Shown one piece after another: positions 21,983-32,790 of a stretch of 64,000 nt of DNA (the first letter of the stretch is position 1; every line of letters starts with the position of its first letter). A program made the position numbers and the translations under genes. Location of the stretch: positions 1 through 64,000 of the forward strand of contig CAJQUN010001093.1 in NCBI GenBank assembly GCA_907163345.1, in the 5' to 3' direction. The notes below the pieces were generated by a model, which was not told where the DNA came from, made no database searches, and saw nothing but the letters and a program-made list of their open reading frames with translations. The DNA is from Haberlea rhodopensis (lineage: Eukaryota > Streptophyta > Magnoliopsida > Lamiales > Gesneriaceae).

Positions 21983-23552
21983 GTGGTATCAGAGTCATGT
22001 ACGAAGCTCATATCGGGGTTTTGTGATAAATTGGTTTATCATGCTTTGAGTTATTGTTATCATGCTAATTCGAAATTGTAACGATTAATACGAACATATA
22101 AGATATGTTATAATCAACATATGAGATATGTATGTGGAAACCATCGTAAAATATATATGATATATTAACGTGTATATATGTATAAGATACATATGTGTGG
22201 GGGCAACCGAGCCAAGCAAGGCGGGCGACCGTGGCTCAATAGTCGGGCGACAGGAGCTCGCAAGGTGGCGACCGCGCCCTTACAAGGGCGGGCGACCGAG
22301 CCATCATCAAGGCGGGCGACCAAGCCATCATCAAGGCGGGCGACCGGTGCTCATGCTTGAGGGATGACCGGTGCTCAAGCTAAAGGGGCGACCGTGCTCA
22401 TGCCAAGGGGCGACCGAGCCACATGGTTGGGCGGCCCCGTTGCGTGCAATAATTTTCCAATTTAAACATATTTGTTTTATTTACAGTTTATGAATCTAGA
22501 ATTAAAATTTTAAATGATTTAGAATTTAATTAATTGATTGTTATGCCCTAGCATGTTTTATGTGTTGTTTGAGCATGGTCCATGGTTATAGCCCTATGGC
22601 AAATTAGATTGTAATTTTGTGAATGGTTATAATTTTAAATACGACATGCGAGTCGTGCCTTCTCTATTTTTCTAAATGTATTCGCTCCCATATGCTCCCC
22701 TCGAATGTAACTCGAGGTCTTCTCTATATCATGTAATTGTTATATAGTATAATTTTAGCTTTTGTTGATGGAGATCAATGAAGTTGGACCATGGTGCCGA
22801 GACGAGGAGGCCATTCACAAATAGACCAAAGAGGTGCTTGGAGAAGTTACCTTTAGTTTGACCATTTAGATTTTCTCATTGGCTTGAGAAAATAAGTAGT
22901 TCGAGCTATAACCATGTCACGTTTATTTTATGTTGATGTATGTTTATCATTTAATATTTAACATTGATGGATGATATATATATATATATGTATATATATG
23001 TATATATATGTATATATGTATATGTACATGACATATTTTCATATTCAATATTAATAAAATCGTGAGATCTTTAAATCCCTCTAATAATATTAAGTCACGA
23101 TAGATGCCTTCCAATTAAAAGTACTCGTCAAGACTTCGATTGAACATGTGTAGGTTTACCAAAGCAAAGTACCGTGACAATATTAGTAAGATGCGATAGG
23201 ATAAAAGTGATATCCGTGTGACTTTAATGGGTTCGACTTAACTATCGTTATCTCAATATGATTGGGAATCTAGAGGCATGGGGTTGGGTAATAAATGATT
23301 AGATGAATTGTTCGCCCAACCATCCAAGAGTTACATGCGATGTAGTTGACAAAGTGTTGTTTACATAAATAACCGAGTCTTGGGTGATTAGCCAAAGCTA
23401 ACTCAAGATTATGTGAAATATGGATCTTGGCCCATTAACAGTTTTGAGGGTTGATAATTTTAACTAAATAGTGGGAGATTCATTTAATACAAGACTTTAT
23501 TAAATGATTAAAATCATAAAAATTATTTTGCATATTTATATTGTAGATATAC
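21983..23552 (+). other. C-C leader with GC-rich tandem repeat
   Basis: This 1.6-kb untranslated leader is non-coding. At about 22200-22440 it holds roughly ten degenerate units around GGCGGGCGACCGAGCC; two are near-exact 24-mers separated by CATCATCAA. This GC-rich island stands out from AT-rich surroundings. A (TATG)n microsatellite lies at 22976-23030. Confidence 0.65.
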
Positions 23553-24076
23553 ATGGCATCAAACAACGTTATTATTACACTATCTTTGTGATCGGTCCTT
23601 GAGAAGGACGAATTGAATGTGACAAATTTCCTAGACTGGTATAGGAATCTGAGGATTGTCCTCAAACAAGAGAAAAAGCAATATGTCCTAGAGGAACCCT
23701 TACCTACTGAGGAACCTCCTGCTACTGCCGTAAAGGTTGATAGGGATGCTTACAAGAAGCATCAAAATGACGCTCTTGATGTTGGGTGCCTAATGCTTGC
23801 AACCATGTACTCTGAGTTTCAAAAGCAACATGAGGAAATGGACGCGTTCAATATGATTGAATATCTGAAGCAAATTTACCAACAACATGCTAGACAAGAG
23901 AGGTATGACGTCTCTAAAGCGTTATTTCAGTGCAGAATAGTAGAAGAAGCCTTGTTGGAACTCATGTACTCAAAATGATTGGATACATAGAGAATCTTGA
24001 GAAACTGGGTTTTTCGTTGGACCAAGAGTTGGCCACTGAAGTGATCTTGCAATCGTGGCCTGATAGCTATAGTCAA
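23553..24076 (+). pseudogene. C-C gag, N-terminal part
   Basis: ATG at 23553 gives MASNNVIITLSL and then TGA at 23589-23591. The same frame continues SVLEKDELNVTNFLDWYRNL and RIVLKQEKKQYVLEEPLP, a classic copia Gag start. A frameshift near 23945 moves the reading to GTHVLKMIGYIENLEKLGF. It is cut after D-SYSQ by the nested element at 24077. Gag resumes at 27580 with MLRTYAANTKK, so host coding sequence is missing at the junction. Confidence 0.85.
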
Positions 24077-25377
24077 TGTTGGGTTTTGGAAAACCGAATA
24101 ATCTTAGTTTTGATGTTAACAAAACTTGTTATTGTGTTGCTAACATATTTCATAAAGTGTGCAGTTCATAGATGATATTTTACAGCTTGATGATGTGCTA
24201 AGAAATGCCCTTGAGTTTGGTTGCTGAAATGAGGACCAGCTGGAGTACCAGCTGAAGGACCAGTTGGAGTACCAACTGGATGACCAGTCCAGCTGACCAG
24301 ACAAACTGGATGACCAGTCCAGCTGACCAGACCAACTGGATGACCAGTCCAGCTGACCAGACCAACTGGATGACCAGTCCAGCTGACCAGACCAACTGGT
24401 GACCAGTCCAGCTGACCAGACCAACTGGATGACAAGACCAGCTGACCAGACCAACTGGATGACAAGACCAGCTGACCAGACCAACTGGATGACCAGTCCA
24501 GCTGACCAGACCAACTGGTGACCAGACCAGCTGACCAGACCAACTGGATGACCAGACCAGCAGACTTCCAAAAATAGCCCAGAAGCAGAATATGACCGTT
24601 GCAATGTTTGAAAGCTTACCAAAACTGTCCCAACGGTTATATTCTTGTATCTAACGTATATATCATTACTTGGGGCTATATATACATGATTTGGAAGCTC
24701 AATAATAGCTGATTGAAGATCAATCCAAGCCTTCCTAAGCAAACCCACTTGGGATTCAATTGAGGAACTTCAAAGACAAAAGCTGCTAAATAAAGAGCAC
24801 TCCTCAAACCTTTGGCACCTCTTACCTTGCTGTATCTGATCTGTTAGGAGATCATTTGTGCCTTTGTATTCACTCTATTCATTGTATTTGTGAGCTAAAT
24901 AGAAGAGTGAATACCATTGTAACGGTTGATGATTCATCACAACCGATTAAGAGGTCTTTGTATGTGAGACATTAAAGAACATACATAGTTGAGTTGCTAG
25001 GAGTTCTAGTTGGATGGGGAATGCCCAACTGGACCGGGTTTGTACAAAGAGTTGTATAAATCAAAGTCTTCTAGTGTATCCTTCCATGAGATGGAAGAAG
25101 GGGAGACGTAGAAGCGTTGTGCTTCGAACTTCCAGAAACAAATGCTTGTGTTATTTACCTTACTGCTTTTACATACTTTCTTGCATATCTTTAAAATACC
25201 TTTCAAATGTTTAATCGGTTATAGAGCGGGTTATGTCGAGTGTCTTCCGCTCGGTTTTGTAACCGAACTCGATATAATCTCTCGGTGCAATTATTTCAAG
25301 AACACGAGCTATTGAAGCTCAAGTTGGTTGAACTCGGGTGTGGACTGGCAACCAACCCCCCGAAATCGATCCTAACA
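24077..25377 (+). repeat. 5' LTR of nested element
   Basis: 1301 bp, from TGTTGGGTTTTGG to GATCCTAACA. It contains a tandem array at about 24260-24560 of a 30-bp unit (TCCAGCTGACCAGACCAACT then GGATGACCAG). A perfect hairpin, CCAGTTGG-AGTA-CCAACTGG, lies at the array start. Confidence 0.9.
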
Positions 25378-26232
25378 AGTGGCATCAGAGCCTGGTTGTT
25401 CTTGGAAAGCATTTTAACCGAAATTAGACGAAAATCTTTTAAGAAAACTTTCTCATGAGCATGAAATTATTTTCATAGCATAACTTTCTAAAACTTGGTG
25501 TATGAACATTTTTAGCATAAAAATCAATTTAATTGCATTCATTTTGCACAAAAATATTTTTAAAATCTATTTTAAAGATTTAATTTTCGTTCAATCTGTT
25601 CTTAACTCGTTTTTTAGTTTAAAATTTTTATTTTGAGATTTTATCTAACAAATTTCGAAGCATTTTTAGTTTCCTGGCAGCTTGCAGCGACTTTGGGAAA
25701 ATTGGCATAACTTCTTGCTCGGATGTCCAAATGACGAACCTTTTTTTGAGTTGCAAACTAGACTCATAGAGGATCGCAACGGTATAGGTCTTGCAGCCCA
25801 AACTTGCTCGAGGAAAAGCAGTTTATTAGTTCAACTTGGACTAAGTGTGCTGCCACCGCAGAAAGATGAAATGGACATTGTTGAGTTTTGTCAAGAAATT
25901 CAAATTTGTTGCCAAGTATGCTTCATGCATCATCAAAAGAGGTTATTTTTGTTCAAAAATTAATGTGCATTGCATTTTTTTTAAATTTGTTTTAGCCTAC
26001 CCCATTTGCCCATCACTTGCTCTAATTTTCAAACATTTTAAAATTAAGGGGGAGAGTTTAATCTCAATCCTTGAGGGGGAGTAAATTTTATTTGTCTTCC
26101 TTTTTGATTCACACAAAAAGGGGGAGAAATATGTTGTTTAAAAAAAATATATGACTTTTTCTTGTTATGCAACATTGTGCTTTAATGTTCATATTTTTAT
26201 TCAAGTTTTGTGATCATCAAAAAGGGGGAGAT
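25378..26232 (+). other. Internal region of nested element, non-coding
   Basis: It holds the primer site and AT-rich sequence ending in three GGGGGAG-type purine tracts (about 26048, 26120, 26225). A small ORF near 25682-25963 has no recognised domain. Confidence 0.7.
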
Positions 26233-27561
26233 TGTTGGGTTTTGGAAAACCGAATAATCTTAGTTTTGATGTTAACAAAACTTGTTATTGTGTTGCTAAC
26301 ATATTTCATCAAGTGTGCAGTTCATAGATGATATTTTACAGCTTGATGATGTGCTAAGAAATGCCCTTGAGTTTGGTTGCTGAAATGAGGACCAGCTGGA
26401 GTACCAGCTGAAGGACCAGTTGGAGTACCAACTGGATGACCAGTCCAGCTGACCAGACAAACTGGATGACCAGTCCAGCTGACCAGACCAACTGGATGAC
26501 CAGTCCAGCTGACCAGACCAACTGGTGACCAGTCCAGCTGACCAGACCAACTGGATGACCAGTCCAGCTGACCAGACCAACTGGTGACCAGTCCAGCTGA
26601 CCAGACCAACTGGATGACAAGACCAGCTGACCAGACCAACTGGATGACAAGACCAGCTGACCAGACCAACTGGATGACCAGTCCAGCTGACCAGACCAAC
26701 TGGTGACCAGACCAGCTGACCAGACCAACTGGATGACCAGACCAGCAGACTTCCAAAAATAGCCCAGAAGCAGAATATGACCGTTGCAATGTTTGAAAGC
26801 TTACCAAAACTGTCCCAACGGTTATATTCTTGTATCTAACGTATATATCATTACTTGGGGCTATATATACATGATTTGGAAGCTCAATAATAGCTGATTG
26901 AAGATCAATCCAAGCCTTCCTAAGCAAACCCACTTGGGATTCAATTGAGGAACTTCAAAGACAAAAGCTGCTAAATAAAGAGCACTCCTCAAACCTTTGG
27001 CACCTCTTACCTTGCTGTATCAGATCTGTTAGGAGTCATTTGTGCCTTTGTATTCACTCTATTCATTGTATTTGTGAGCTAAATAGAAGAGTGAATACCA
27101 TTGTAACGGTTGATGATTCATCACAACCGATTAAGAGGTCTTTGTATGTGAGACATTAAAGAACATACATAGTTGAGTTGCTAGGAGTTCTAGTTGGATG
27201 GGGAATGCCCAACTGGACCGGGTTTGTACAAAGAGTTGTATAAATCAAAGTCTTCTAGTGTATCCTTCCATGAGATGGAAGAAGGGGAGACGTAGAAGCG
27301 TTGTGCTTCGAACTTCCAGAAACAAATGCTTGTGTTATTTACCTTACTGCTTTTACATACTTTCTTGCATATCTTTAAAATACCTTTCAAATGTTTAATC
27401 GGTTATAGAGCGGGTTATGTCGAGTGTCTTCCGCTCGGTTTTGTAACCGAACTCGATATAATCTCTCGGTGCAATTATTTCAAGAACACGAGCTATTGAA
27501 GCTCAAGTTGGTTGAACTCGGGTGTGGACTGGCAACCAACCCCCCGAAATCGATCCTAACA
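26233..27561 (+). repeat. 3' LTR of nested element
   Basis: 1329 bp, like 24077-25377 but with about one extra 30-bp unit in the array (about 26418-26745). Long minus-strand ORFs over both arrays are repeat artefacts. Confidence 0.9.
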
Positions 27562-27579
27562 AGTGGTATCAGAGCCTGG

Positions 27580-28180
27580 TATGTTGAGAACTTACGCGGC
27601 AAACACAAAGAAGTCTAAGCCCATAAATGTTCTTATTGTGAATAAGGGCAAGGGAAAGACTACAACAAAGGGCTCTAGAAAAGACAAGAAAGTCTCTGTC
27701 AAATCTAAGCGTCGTGCTACTGCACTTAAGCCAAAGGAAGGAGTGGCTAAGGAAGGAAATTGCTTCCATTGCGGTGAGACCTGACAATGGAAGAGAAACT
27801 GCAAGTTATACCTGGAAGATCTTAAGAAGACGAAGGGAAGTGTGACTTCTACTTCAGGTATTTTTGTTATAGAAGTCAATATATCTACTTCTCATCATGG
27901 GTATTAGATACTAGATGTGGTTCTCACATTTGTGTTAATGTGCAGGAACTGAAAAGAAGTAGAGTGTTGGCGAAAGGCGAAGTTGACCTACGAGTGGGAA
28001 ATGGAGCAAGAGTTGCTGCATTAGCTATAGAAGATTATTCATTAACTTTGCCTTCTGGTTTAATTTTAGATTTATAAGACTGTTATTTTGTGCCGTCAAT
28101 TACTAGAAACATTATTTCAATTTCGTGTTTGGACAAGATGGGTTTTTCATTTATAATTAAAGGGCAAATGTTGCTCCATT
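27580..28180 (+). pseudogene. C-C gag C-terminus and protease remnant
   Basis: Gag resumes with MLRTYAANTKKSKPINVLIV, a basic stretch and a zinc knuckle CFHCGET; a TGA at about 27781 interrupts it and WKRNCKLYLEDLKKTKG follows. Protease is seen as VLDTRCGSHICVN near 27904-27940; the active-site Asp is kept but the usual Gly in DTG/DSG is Arg. NIISISCLDKMGFSF matches the C-terminal protease region. Several stops and shifts are present. Confidence 0.8.
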
Positions 28181-28183
28181 TAT

Positions 28184-29074
28184 TTGAATGAAATGTTTTA
28201 TGCTAGTGCACAATTGATTAATGGTCTCTATGTTCTAAATCTTGATATGCATGTCTATAACATAAGTACTAAGAGGATTAAGACTAATGATTCTAATCCA
28301 ACTTATCTCTGGCATTGTCGCTTGGGCCATATAAACGAGAATCGCATTTCAAAACTTCATAAGGATGGATCATTTGATTTTGAATCATATGAAACATGTG
28401 AATCTTGTTTAATGGACAAGATGACTAAAGCCCCTTTCAAGGGACATGTTGAAAGGGCAAATGATTTATTGAGTCTCATACATAGTGATGTGTGTGTCCC
28501 AATAACCACGCTGGCTAGAGGTTGTTTTCAATACTTTGTTACATTCACTGATGACTTCAGTAGATATGTGTATGTGTACCTAATGAAACATAAATATGAA
28601 ACCTTTGAAAAGTTTAAGGATTTCAAGAATGAAGTACAAAACCAGCTTGGCAAAAGTATCGAAATCCTCCGATCAGATCGAGGAGGTGAATACTTAAGCC
28701 AAGAGTTTCATGACTATCTAAAGGAGTGTGGGATAGTCCCGCAACTCACACCTCCGTATACTCCACAAGGGAATGATGTATCTGAAAGGAGGAATCGAAC
28801 TTTGTTGGACATGGTTCGATCTATGATGAGTCATGCAGATCTTCCGATTGCCTTATGGGGACATGCTTTAGAAACAACAATATTTATATTGAACCGTGTT
28901 CCATCTAAATCAGTTGAAAAGACACCATATGAGATATGGACTAGGAAACGTCCTAGTATGTCTTTTATGAAGATTTGGGGTTGTGAGGCTTATGTGAGAC
29001 GTCACGCTCCAATAAACTTGGATCCAAATCTGATAAGTGTTTATTTTTTGGGGTATCCTAAGGAAACAAAATGA
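28184..29074 (+). pseudogene. C-C integrase, largely open
   Basis: A 296-codon open stretch holds the HHCC zinc site (WHCRLGHINENRISKLHKDG and CESCLMDKM) and the DDE core: LIHSDVCVP, then ILRSDRGGEYLSQEFHDYL and NDVSERRNRTLLDMVRSMM. It ends with TPYEIWTRKRPSMSFMKIWG. Integrase inserts element DNA into the chromosome. All three catalytic acidic residues are present, although Q-N-G before V-S-E-R reads Q-G-N. It is one of the best preserved domains in C-C, but it lies downstream of broken gag and protease. Confidence 0.88.
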
Positions 29075-29104
29075 TACTAGTTATATTATTCCATCGAGAA
29101 CAAA

Positions 29105-30296
29105 GTGGTTGTTGCTCGGACATGTGTCTTTCTTGAAAGAGAATTTATTTCTAGAAGAACCAGTGTGAGACAAATAGAACTTAGTGAAGTACAACCACAA
29201 CAAAACACTGAACATGATATTGAGATGGAAACAGAGCAGTCACCACAAGTTGTTGTGGACGAAATGCCTGCTCAAGAGACACAAGTCCAGCGTAGGTCTG
29301 TAAGAGTACACTGGGAGCCACATAGATATAGATTTCTTGTGATTCAACAAGGTGACTTACTACTCATTGACGAGGATGAACCTTCATCCTATCAAGAAGC
29401 TATAATGGGCCATGATTCTGAGAAATGGCTAGGGGCCATGAAATTTGCGATGAAATCCATGTATGTAACCAAATATGGACTTTGGTTGACCCACCTGAAG
29501 GGGTAAGACGCATAGGGTGCAAATGGATTTTCAAGAAGAAGACTGACATGGATGGTAACGTACAAACCTTTAAAGGACGACTGGTTGCTAAAGGTTTCAA
29601 ACAAATTCATGGTATTGACTATGATGAAACGTTTTCGCCAGTTGCCATGGTTAAATCCATTATGATCTTACTTCCAATAGCTGCATTTCATGATTATGAA
29701 ATCTGGCAGGTGGAAGTCAAAACTGCTTTCCTTAATGGAAACTTACTTGAGGATGTGTACATACACAACCCGAGGGTTTTGTAAATCCAAAGGATGCTGG
29801 AAAGATATGCAAGCTACAACAATCCATTTATGGATTGAAGCAAGCTTCTCGGAGTTGGAATCTTTGTTTCGATGATGCGATCAAAGAGTTTGGTTTCATC
29901 AAGAACGTAGATGAACCTTGTGTCTACAAGAAGGTCAGTGGGAGCATAATTATCTTCCTAGTGTTGTATGTCGATGATATACTTCCCACTGGTAATGATA
30001 TCCCTGCCTTGCAATCTGTAAAGATTTGGCTAGGGAATTGCTTTTCTATGAAAGACTTGGGTGAAGCCACCTATGTGTTAGGTATCAAGATCTATAGAGA
30101 TAGATCAAGAAAATTACTTGGCCTAAGTCAAAGCACATACATAGATAAAGTGCTAAAACAGTTTAGCATGCAAGAATCAAAGAAAGATTCGTGCCTATGA
30201 CACATGGGATACATCTCTCGAAGGATCGGTGGCCTTCAACACAAAATGAGAGACAACGCATGAGTAAGATTCCATATGTGTCAACGATTGGATCTA
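29105..30296 (+). pseudogene. C-C reverse transcriptase, truncated before RNase H
   Basis: Segments in several frames give GCKWIFKKKTDMDGNV, KGRLVAKGFKQIHGIDYDET, VEVKTAFLNGNLLEDVYIH (usual M-D-V is V-E-V) and LYVDDILPTGND with the catalytic YVDD. SMKDLGEATYVLGIKIYRDR follows. After MSKIPYVSTIGSI the sequence switches abruptly at about 30296 to S1 ORF3. RNase H and the 3' LTR of C-C are absent. Confidence 0.85.
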
Positions 30297-31011
30297 TTCA
30301 TCTTCTGATGATGTCGTGTCTGCCTCTACTGCTCTTGAGGCTCCTGTTGCTAAGGGCACTACCAGTTCTCTCAAGTCCCCAATCTTGGAGGAAGATGAAT
30401 CTCATCTGGGTGTTGCTGAACAACTGACTACTCTAAGAAGTGTCATTTCTTCATTAGCAAGCGAAGTCATAAAGCTTAAAACATGAAGAGAGAGATGCTC
30501 ACTTCGTCGTCACTAATTATCGTGCACATGCTGATGGGCAATTTGTGCGACTTAATAATGAAACCAAACAGCTCTTTACTAACGTATCAAAAATGAAGCA
30601 CCTCATGACGACCATTGCTGACTTCTCCAAGCTCAGACAGACTAGGCTGGAACTAGGACAACAGATTGAGAATATGCATATGGCTTTTTCTGATCAACGG
30701 ACTAATATGCAAGCCGCACATGCATCCCAATTGCAAGATATTCATGAAACTATGCAGAGTGCCAGGAATGACAGGCCACCTTCAGGAGAATTTAGTAGAC
30801 AACCTGCGCTCACTCGAAGAGATCCACCTCATACCGAACAAACATCTACTGCTAGAGATCAATCTTCCAATAGAGGTCCATCATCTGGTAGAGCTCCTTC
30901 TGCCATTAGAGATCCTGTCACCCAGCAAAGAACACAGACTCCAAGGCCTCCATCATATTCTGCAGAGCCAAAACCTTTTGACCGGCAACGACCTTCGTTT
31001 GGGGGTGAATA
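30297..31011 (+). pseudogene. S1 accessory ORF3, C-terminal remnant
   Basis: Just after the C-C junction the frame reads SSDDVVSASTALEAPVAKG, then ILEEDESHLGVAEQLTTLRS and a heptad-rich stretch. A one-base shift near 30483 leads to ERDAHFVVTNYRAHADGQFV. The long open segment 30545-31012 contains LNNETKQLFTNVSKMKHL and a Ser/Pro/Arg-rich tail. Its place before the 3' LTR equals that of S2 ORF3 (53120-55586). Coiled-coil character is evident; no membrane segment is seen. Function is unknown. Confidence 0.65.
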
Positions 31012-32092
31012 GTGAAGTTGTAGTACTTATATTTTGTCGTTTTGCACTTTCAATTTAAATAATACAACTTGTGTTATGTTCTTATCTTCTGCACATTTCA
31101 GGATTGATTAACACCTCTCATATGTTATGTAAGACCCCAACTCTTAAAAACGACATTTAGGCATTTAAGACGTCGTATGTATGTGAAGACTTCCATTCTT
31201 TAAAAGAATCATTACATACTTCACATATTCCAATAACTTCTGTAAAAATTTGGGCAGAGTCTCCTCATAAATTGGATAAATGCCTAAATGTCGTCTTTAA
31301 GAAGAGTTTGGGTCTTACATGTTACATCAATTTATAGTAGATAACCATGTCCTTACTTGTCTATATATACCTATGTCATGCCCTTAAACTCTTAAAACTT
31401 TCTGAATTTCTTAAAATTATCTCACATGATACATATCATCTTTAAAAATTCAGAATTTCGCAACTTAATTTACCTTAACAATCCCTTACTGCGTTCTGAA
31501 GTTACTTAATGGGTTTATTACTTATCTAATTCAACCCGACATAGTTGATTACTTATCTAACACTCATTTATCTAGTTCTTGCACCTATGTTCAGGAGTGT
31601 CATGTGTCTCACCAGCCTGGAATCTAAAAGGCAGATAAAGAGAGTGTGATGACAAAAAGGGGGAAGACAAGCTATATTGGCGGAGGATTACTTTAAAAAT
31701 AACTTAGGTTTTTACTTAGGTTTTCTTTGTAAAAATTTTCTGAATTATATTCTTCTCCCCGCTGTATTCATCCCTGAAACTAGCCAGATTCGGACATTAG
31801 GAATATGATTTACTTGCTTAATTTTCTCTTCCACTATATCCAGAATACTCTCTACTGGCTATGTTCTCAAGTTGTCTTATTATTGTAAGGATTGTAACAT
31901 AATTAATTTATATAAAAATGAAATTCTGTTTAAGGATGTTCAGCTTGATTACTTCTCGTAATCTGCTTATAACTGACGATTGTCTACTGTTGTCTGCTAT
32001 TGTTTAAAGTTCTTAACAGGTTACTTCAAATTGTCTGCCGTTCAAAGTTAAAGTACTTAAGTCAAGTTTTGTCATCATCAAGAAGGGAGAAT
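31012..32092 (+). other. S1 3' untranslated region
   Basis: Non-coding DNA between ORF3 and the 3' LTR, carrying a MITE (31128-31319) and ending in CATCATCAAGAAGGGAGAAT, the purine tract for plus-strand priming. Confidence 0.65.
31128..31319. mobile_element. 192-bp MITE with about 43-bp terminal inverted repeats
   Basis: The ends are TGTAAGACCCCAACTCTT and its complement AAGAGTTTGGGTCTTACA. Similarity extends through ACGACATTTAGGCATTTA on the left and TAAATGCCTAAATGTCGT on the right. TGTTA flanks both sides (31123-31127, 31320-31324) as a 5-bp TSD. No coding sequence. The superfamily is not clear from the ends. Confidence 0.8.
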
Positions 32093-32752
32093 TTTTGGGA
32101 CGATTCTAAGTTTGGGGATAACAAGGTCTACCGCATCAACCAGCGTCTACTGCATTAAAACAGTTACCGCTATCTTCGGAGGAAGCTTACTGACTCAGGA
32201 GGCCTACTGGAAGTAACCGAGCAAAAGTATTACTGGTATAACAAGTCTACCGCAAAGTCAAAGGACGTTTACTGGAAGAAGCTTACTGAAAAAGACTAAC
32301 AAGAAGGAAAGATGACTTATGTCCAATATACTAAGTCGTTCTTGAAAGACAGTAGATGATCAAGGAATAAGACAAAGTTTTATCTGACATATAGTACAAG
32401 GAGAGGCACTACATTGGTAGCACAACCATTTGCGTCAGAATTACTAGTCATTGTTTATGGATATGAAAAGAACACAAAAAGGATTTTGGACGATAATCAA
32501 ATGAAGATTTTAAGCAATCCTTTCCATATAGAGAAAAGTTACAGTTGGACTTTCAAGCCTATACAACAATTTGGAGCTTGAAGAAACTCTTACACTCTGA
32601 ATCAAAAGCTCCAACACTTTGATTGTCATGACCCGAAAATTTTACATGATCATCCATAAGCATCATGACATATATTAAATCATTTCTAAGCATAAGTGCA
32701 TATATTTTGAGCATTGGAAATCATAGAGCTTATGAATAGAAGAACTTTTAAG

Positions 32753-32790
<38 letters not shown>

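Larger units (their letters stand above)
20564..24076 (+). mobile_element. Ty1/copia C-C, 5' part (LTR, leader, gag)
   Basis: A probable LTR starts TGTTTGGATATGCC at 20564 and ends CCTTACA at 21982. A primer site TGGTATCAGAGTC follows at 21984. Gag begins at 23553 and is cut at 24076 by a nested element; coding resumes at 27580. No 3' LTR remains: C-C joins S1 ORF3 sequence near 30296. The LTR boundaries rest on the primer site and the TG..CA ends, because there is no second LTR to compare. Confidence 0.75.
24077..27579 (+). mobile_element. Nested large-LTR element without coding capacity (LARD/SIRE-derived)
   Basis: Two nearly identical LTRs (24077-25377 and 26233-27561) bracket only 855 bp with no gag or pol. 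Left primer site: TGGCATCAGAGCCTGG after AG. The 3' LTR is preceded by ATCAAAAAGGGGGAGAT, a SIRE-type polypurine tract. Unusually the 3' LTR is also followed by AG plus TGGTATCAGAGCCTGG (27562-27579). There is no TSD (left flank GTCAA, right flank after the extra bases TATGT). The LTRs differ by about one 30-bp repeat unit and a few bases, so the insertion is recent. Confidence 0.85.

Noticed and set aside
22170..22367. Overlapping plus-strand ORFs of 60-65 codons
   Set aside because: Low-complexity translation of the GC-rich leader repeat in two frames at once.
24255..24565. CRISPR-like appearance of regularly spaced direct repeats
   Set aside because: Units are contiguous with no unique spacers, and the context is a plant LTR.
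24140..24748. Long minus-strand ORF (about 200 codons) over the LTR, repeated at 26322-26933
   Set aside because: It is a translation of the 30-bp tandem array (GLVIQLVWSA repeats); frame and length change with unit number and all frames stay open.
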